A stretch of 64,000 nt of DNA from Legionella sainthelensi. Its GTDB lineage: Bacteria; Pseudomonadota; Gammaproteobacteria; Legionellales; Legionellaceae. A program made the translations under genes and the position numbers. The notes beneath the pieces are model-generated. The model was given only the letters and a program-made list of their open reading frames with translations, was not told where the DNA came from and searched no databases. This document shows positions 60,036 to 64,000 of the stretch, piece after piece (positions within the stretch are counted from its first letter, which is position 1; each line of letters starts with the position of its first letter). The DNA is taken from assembly GCF_900637685.1 (NCBI RefSeq), contig NZ_LR134388.1, positions 1,127,501-1,191,500 of the forward strand. Reading direction: 5' to 3'.

Positions 60036-60422
60036 ATGACGACTTTAATTGTATGTTTGTTTATTGCAACGCTGTTACCTTATCTATTAAAGCTCGTTGT
60101 TGCCAGTTTTATGCAAAAAGAGGGGAAATACGACAATCATTATCCAAGGTTGCAACAGGCTAGGTTACAAGGAATGGGTGCAAGAGCGGTGGCTGCTCAT
60201 CAAAATAGTTTTGAGTCATTGCTTGTATTTGCTGTTGCTGCATTGACTGCAATTGCTACAAATCATGTGGGCACGGCAGTTCAAGTCTTGGCAGTTATTT
60301 ATATTGTTTCACGAATCATTTATAGCTTTTTATATATAATGGATATGGCTTCGTTAAGATCAGCAAGCTGGTTTGTTGGTTTTTTTTGTTGCTTGACTGT
60401 TTTAGTGTTATGTATGATCTAA
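60036..60422 (+). CDS. MAPEG-family membrane protein
   Basis: 129 residues with four hydrophobic helices. The MAPEG signature region is RLQQARLQGMGARAVAAHQNSFESLLVFAVAAL, and the last helix is SASWFVGFFCCLTVLVLCMI. Eukaryotic relatives are microsomal glutathione transferases and leukotriene synthases; bacterial members act on unknown hydrophobic substrates. The ATG at 60036 is chosen over the TTG just before, with AGGAAG upstream. The next gene starts 50 bases on, on the same strand. Confidence 0.88.
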   Translation: MTTLIVCLFIATLLPYLLKLVVASFMQKEGKYDNHYPRLQQARLQGMGARAVAAHQNSFESLLVFAVAALTAIATNHVGTAVQVLAVIYIVSRIIYSFLYIMDMASLRSASWFVGFFCCLTVLVLCMI

Positions 60423-60472
60423 TTATTTGTGAAATAAGAATTAACGCATAACTATGTTGGAAAGGGTTTTTA

Positions 60473-61678
60473 ATGCACGAAAAAAATAATATGCAGCAAG
60501 TCTCATTACAGCCTTTGTTGGTTTCTGTAGTTTTAATGCTTATGGTATTGATGCAAATGACAACAGATCAGTATGTTCCTTCATTACCTGCTATCACCAA
60601 AGTTTTTAATACGAATGAAGCATCAATTCAATTGACGCTTTCTCTTTTTATGCTTGGATTAAGTATCTCACATGTGTTTTATGGTCCTTTGTCCGACAAA
60701 ATTGGCCGCAAACCCCCGTTAATGTTTGGTGTTGGTTTAAGTATTTTGGGAAGTTTATGCTGCTATATAGCACCCACAGTTTTTGTTTTAATCATTGGTC
60801 GTTTTATTCAAGGTTTTGGTATAGGTTGTTGTGGTTCAGTAGGGCGCTCTTTAGTCCGTGATCTTTTTACAGATAGAGTTTTATCAAAAATTGGTTCCTA
60901 TGTTGGTATTGTGAGCGTTTTTATTATGGTTGCCTCTCCTGTTCTGGGTGGATACATTCAAGAACATTTTGGGTGGCGCAGTAATTTTCTGTGTTTGTTC
61001 GTGTTTGGGATTGTCATATGGCTTTTTGCATTACTTACTCTTCCAGAAACTAATAAAAATCTTAATCCAGAGGCAACTAAAATAAGAGTGATGCGGGATA
61101 ATTACTTCACATTATTGCGATCGAAAGTTTTTTTGGGTTATGCCTTATGTGCGTGTTTTGCTTGCGCAGGTCTCCTCGCTTATCTTGCAATCGCTCCTTT
61201 TCTTTTTCAAGATGCTTTAGGGTTGAGTCCCATAGAATTTGGCCAATTAACTATTTTTATTGCAGGAGCAATTTGTGTGAGTGGGATAATTAATAGTCAA
61301 ATGGTGATGGGTAAAGGAGTATCTCATATGGTGTTTATTGGGATAATTTTTATGATTATTGGTGGCCTCGCCATGCTTTTCCTGGCCTTTTTAGGGATGA
61401 AAAATGTTTTATCTATCATGATTCCTGTTTCTTTTTTTAGTATGGGCGTTGGTTTTACTTTTATTAATGCTTTTGCTGGCGCTTTTCACCCTTTTCCACA
61501 TATGGCAGGCACAGTAGGTGCTTTATATGCCTGTATGCAGGATTTAAGTGCGGCATTATCTACGGGTATCGTTGCGCTTGGTAAATGGTATGGGCAATAT
61601 TCATTGGCGACAATATTTCTCGTTTTGGGAGTAAGTTCTTTAGTTTCATGGTATTATTTAGCCTCTCAAGAACATTAA
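60473..61678 (+). CDS. MFS drug-resistance transporter, Bcr/CflA family
   Basis: 401 residues with twelve hydrophobic helices. The DHA1 signature between helices 2 and 3 is FYGPLSDKIGRKPPLMFG, and helix 4-5 has GRFIQGFGIGCCGSVGRSLVRDLF. The DQYVPSLPAI segment in helix 1 is typical of Bcr/CflA exporters, which pump bicyclomycin, chloramphenicol or native metabolites out with protons. The GGAAAGGG ribosome site lies just before 60473. It is followed nine bases later by a stand-alone acyl carrier protein gene, suggesting it exports a product built on that carrier. Confidence 0.9.
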   Translation: MHEKNNMQQVSLQPLLVSVVLMLMVLMQMTTDQYVPSLPAITKVFNTNEASIQLTLSLFMLGLSISHVFYGPLSDKIGRKPPLMFGVGLSILGSLCCYIAPTVFVLIIGRFIQGFGIGCCGSVGRSLVRDLFTDRVLSKIGSYVGIVSVFIMVASPVLGGYIQEHFGWRSNFLCLFVFGIVIWLFALLTLPETNKNLNPEATKIRVMRDNYFTLLRSKVFLGYALCACFACAGLLAYLAIAPFLFQDALGLSPIEFGQLTIFIAGAICVSGIINSQMVMGKGVSHMVFIGIIFMIIGGLAMLFLAFLGMKNVLSIMIPVSFFSMGVGFTFINAFAGAFHPFPHMAGTVGALYACMQDLSAALSTGIVALGKWYGQYSLATIFLVLGVSSLVSWYYLASQEH

Positions 61679-61687
61679 GGGGCTTTG

Positions 61688-61915
61688 ATGAAAATTACTG
61701 AGAGTGAATTAAAGAATATTATTGCCAAGTTATCTGGTTCTAATGCAAATGAAATTCATGATGAAACCGCTTTAATAGAGGACTTACATTTAGATTCTTT
61801 AAAAATTGTAGAGCTACTTGCCGTTCTTAGTGAAGAGTATAATTTAGCAGTGACTGAAGATGACGCGATGAACTTCCATACTTATAAGGATATATTTGAT
61901 TTTACTCAAGCATAA
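61688..61915 (+). CDS. Stand-alone acyl carrier protein
   Basis: 75 residues. The 4'-phosphopantetheine site is EDLHLDSLKIVELL (Ser in DSLK), then an acidic helix and a short end. The sequence differs from a housekeeping AcpP (no DSLDTVELVM), so it is probably dedicated to another pathway. It lies nine bases downstream of the MFS exporter. No synthetase or ketosynthase is next to it in the window. Confidence 0.88.
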   Translation: MKITESELKNIIAKLSGSNANEIHDETALIEDLHLDSLKIVELLAVLSEEYNLAVTEDDAMNFHTYKDIFDFTQA

Positions 61916-62039
61916 AACTCTAATGGCCCACCTTTTATTAATTTGTAAGATGTGCCAACTAGTGTCATTTCACGCTTAAAACCAAGTTCTGTTTCTAAAT
62001 TTAACCTTAGTGTGGCAAGCTATAGCTCACCAGAGATTT

Positions 62040-63023
62040 TTATGAGGGTTTTAAAATGGAGCCTAAGTCGTTTTTATTGCCCTTAGTAAAATACGCCATC
62101 AACATGTAAACAGCAACCGCCCCGGCAATAGCTAATCCACTGTAAAATATAGAGTTTTTTAAAAAACCATTCGACTCAGGTTTTTTTCCATCTGGAGCGC
62201 TAGAGACTATCGATTTTTTTTCTGGAGGAATAGTGATTTTATGCTCTTCATTCCTGATTGGAGATTGGGGATTCTCTTCATCAAGTGACGCGTTGATAGC
62301 AACTTGGTAGCGCTGTAGTAGACTTTCCCATTGATTTCTATGTTTCTCTTCGTAACTCTCAGCCTCTTCTTTAGATACGGTACTATGATTGTTTTCGAGA
62401 TTGGATTGTTCAAAAAACTCTAAATATCTTGTGTGTATGCCATCAATTGATTCTGCAAAGTCTTTGTCGCTATAACGTGTTTTAGCGTTATGTTTTAATC
62501 GTATTTGTGCTTTTTGGGGTATTGAATTATCTAGATCCATATCTGGATTTTCTTTAATGTTTTTAACCAGATCAAAAACTTGAAAAGCAATCTGCGCACT
62601 GTCATATTCGCATAGTTTTTGTGTTCGTGTCATTGCTACAGAGGCAGATGAACAATCGATTCCCGCAAATTCTCCTATTTTTTGGAGCTGAGCTAATTGT
62701 TTTTCAACTTCAGTTGTTGAATTTTTTTCGTCAAGTATCCATCCGGCATAAGCTCTTGTATGTTCTTGTTCTAAGTAAAATTTTACCTGGTTAAAAAGAG
62801 TGCCAAAATGTTTTGAATCATTTAATTTACTTGCTGATGGATTTTCTATATCAACAACCAATTGTTCTGCAAATCCTAATAATTCGTTGATTTCAGCGAA
62901 GACGAGTTTTGTATTATAGCGTGCATCGCGAACCACTCTTTCGGTAGTTAATGCAATATATTTTTTAATTTGAGTATCAATCAATTGACCTAAAAATTCG
63001 AATAATTCTTTTTTATGTTTCAT
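62040..63023 (-). CDS. Coiled-coil protein with C-terminal membrane anchor, effector-like
   Basis: 327 residues. Residues 1-250 are polar and helical (KKELFEFLGQLIDTQIKKYI, LNQVKFYLEQEHTRAYAGW, TQKLCEYDSAQIAFQVFDL). A polar, Ser/Pro-rich linker follows. A single hydrophobic helix (SIFYSGLAIAGAVAVYMLMAYF) then leaves about 15 residues at the end (KGNKNDLGSILKPS), so the protein is probably tail-anchored. Proteins of this design often go to host membranes when secreted by Dot/Icm, but no family is recognised. Confidence 0.6.
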   Translation of the reverse strand: MKHKKELFEFLGQLIDTQIKKYIALTTERVVRDARYNTKLVFAEINELLGFAEQLVVDIENPSASKLNDSKHFGTLFNQVKFYLEQEHTRAYAGWILDEKNSTTEVEKQLAQLQKIGEFAGIDCSSASVAMTRTQKLCEYDSAQIAFQVFDLVKNIKENPDMDLDNSIPQKAQIRLKHNAKTRYSDKDFAESIDGIHTRYLEFFEQSNLENNHSTVSKEEAESYEEKHRNQWESLLQRYQVAINASLDEENPQSPIRNEEHKITIPPEKKSIVSSAPDGKKPESNGFLKNSIFYSGLAIAGAVAVYMLMAYFTKGNKNDLGSILKPS

Positions 63024-63200
63024 CGTGTTTCCCTTCTTATTTTGAGCAAGTAGATTATCTTATGACTTTAATTGATGCAATTAAATCATCTTGTTTGAGC
63101 TTATTTTTCTCCATTTGTGGAGGGTGTTACTTATTCTTCTTCACTTATCTTAAAAGCTTTATATACTAAATAAGGAGGAGATTCTTTGTTAGGAAATACT

Positions 63201-64000
63201 ATGGAAACCGAGCGTGGGTTATTAGTGACTACTCAGTCATCGCAAGTAATAGAAAGCATTGATCATTTCCATCATCAAATCCTTGCTGCAGGTAAAGAAC
63301 CCCATTTCATTTTAGAGGCTGTTAAAAAACATCCTGATAATTTGCTTCTCCAGGTATATGCCGCCTCATTTTATCTTTATGGTCAAACTAATCCTGCTAC
63401 AGTGAGAGCTAAAGAACATTTATTTCACGCTGAAAAATCGTTGTACTCAGCAAGTTTAAGAGAAAAATTAGCGTATCAAGCAGCTAAAGCCTGGATGCGC
63501 TTGGATTATCACGGTGCTTTAACTTTGTTATCGGCTCTAACTACGATTTATCCACGTGATACTTTAGCCGCAAAATTTGCTGAATGGTTATATTATTGTA
63601 CTGGGCAAGCATACAATAGCCATCATTATTTAGCATTTTGCGAGCGCATTGCCCCTTATAATCAAGATGAATCTCATTTTATAGCCATGCATTCTTTTGC
63701 AGCTGAGTTATCGGGACATTTATCGGATGCACAGAGTTTGGCAGAGAAAGCTCTTTCACTCGAAACACTCACGCCATGGGCACATCATACTTTAGCTCAC
63801 ATTTATCTTAATACTAATAATTTGGCAAAAGGAATTGCTGTTTTAGAGACGTTTCGAGTAAGTTGGAAAGACATTTCGCCACTTTTGCGAGGTCATAATA
63901 GTTGGCATTTAGCTTTATTTTACCTTGCATTACGACAAGCAGAAAAAGTAATGGCCTTATACCCTTATATTTTTGGTTATGCTCCAGAAGTGATTACTGA
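63201..64000 (+). CDS. TPR protein, TTC38-like, 3' end outside the window
   Basis: At least 266 residues; the frame is open to the window end. The start ATG at 63201 follows AGGAAATACT. It contains tetratricopeptide-like helical pairs (VKKHPDNLLLQVYAASFYLY, EKLAYQAAKAWMRLDYHGAL, LAAKFAEWLYYCTGQAYNSHHY) and the TTC38-type core TPWAHHTLAHIYLNTNNLAKGI followed by LLRGHNSWHLALFYLAL. The role of TTC38 proteins is not known. Whether the C-terminal part is intact cannot be judged here. Confidence 0.82.
   Translation, partial: METERGLLVTTQSSQVIESIDHFHHQILAAGKEPHFILEAVKKHPDNLLLQVYAASFYLYGQTNPATVRAKEHLFHAEKSLYSASLREKLAYQAAKAWMRLDYHGALTLLSALTTIYPRDTLAAKFAEWLYYCTGQAYNSHHYLAFCERIAPYNQDESHFIAMHSFAAELSGHLSDAQSLAEKALSLETLTPWAHHTLAHIYLNTNNLAKGIAVLETFRVSWKDISPLLRGHNSWHLALFYLALRQAEKVMALYPYIFGYAPEVIT

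Overview
The window looks like a chromosomal piece of a Legionella species. It is AT-rich, opens inside a 23S rRNA gene followed by 5S, and carries gene families typical of that genus: a VpdC-like patatin, an ankyrin-repeat plus DXD-glycosyltransferase protein, other ankyrin and coiled-coil proteins of Dot/Icm-effector type, a secreted GH18 chitinase, and a GDSL lipase. Species cannot be fixed from the sequence alone.

Layout. 1-3000: end of an rRNA operon (23S partial, 5S, terminator). 3.2-13.2 kb: a broken kinase-like protein, gamma-carbonic anhydrase and glutathione reductase, a broken GDSL lipase, Ohr, then a minus-strand run parB > dacB > metallophosphoesterase. 13.2-30 kb: strongly accessory and decayed. 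It holds a Fur-box gene, beta-propeller and porin remnants, a CPT-like kinase, an aldo/keto reductase, a 5'-truncated retron-type reverse transcriptase fused to a TOPRIM domain, a NadS-like antitoxin, an IS5-type element, an ankyrin/glycosyltransferase effector, VF530 and S4 proteins, an IS3 element split by an IS1111-type element, and a SnoaL-like/AraC pair with SrkA next to it. 30-45 kb: serine recombinase, HrpB helicase (frameshifted), IS481, IS110 and IS5 elements, an ankyrin protein, remnants of a universal stress protein and an Abi_2 protein, GNAT, DUF1653 and APH-type proteins, and a membrane protein containing a 12-G tract. 45-54 kb: two secreted proteins (beta-propeller-like, chitinase), the patatin, and a coiled-coil protein. 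54-64 kb: mostly intact metabolism, including FAH hydrolase, aromatic/hydroxy amino acid permease, a uracil-catabolism (URC) operon URC1-URC4-upp, MAPEG, an MFS exporter with a stand-alone acyl carrier protein, a tail-anchored coiled-coil protein and a TTC38-like TPR protein.

Two themes cut across the window. First, about 17 genes or gene fragments are broken by a one-base change, nearly always the loss of one base from a short homopolymer, while the protein reads on perfectly in the next frame. This is either recent accessory-gene decay or a sequencing undercall, and it affects how every 'pseudogene' here should be read. Second, two breaks are of a different kind and more likely biological: a poly-G(12) tract inside a membrane-protein gene, and a perfect 14-bp tandem duplication inside the chitinase gene. 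Both could switch a gene on and off.

No complete defence system was found. The 17-18 kb and 38.7-39 kb stretches hold remnants of at least two (RT-TOPRIM and Abi_2) plus an orphan antitoxin.
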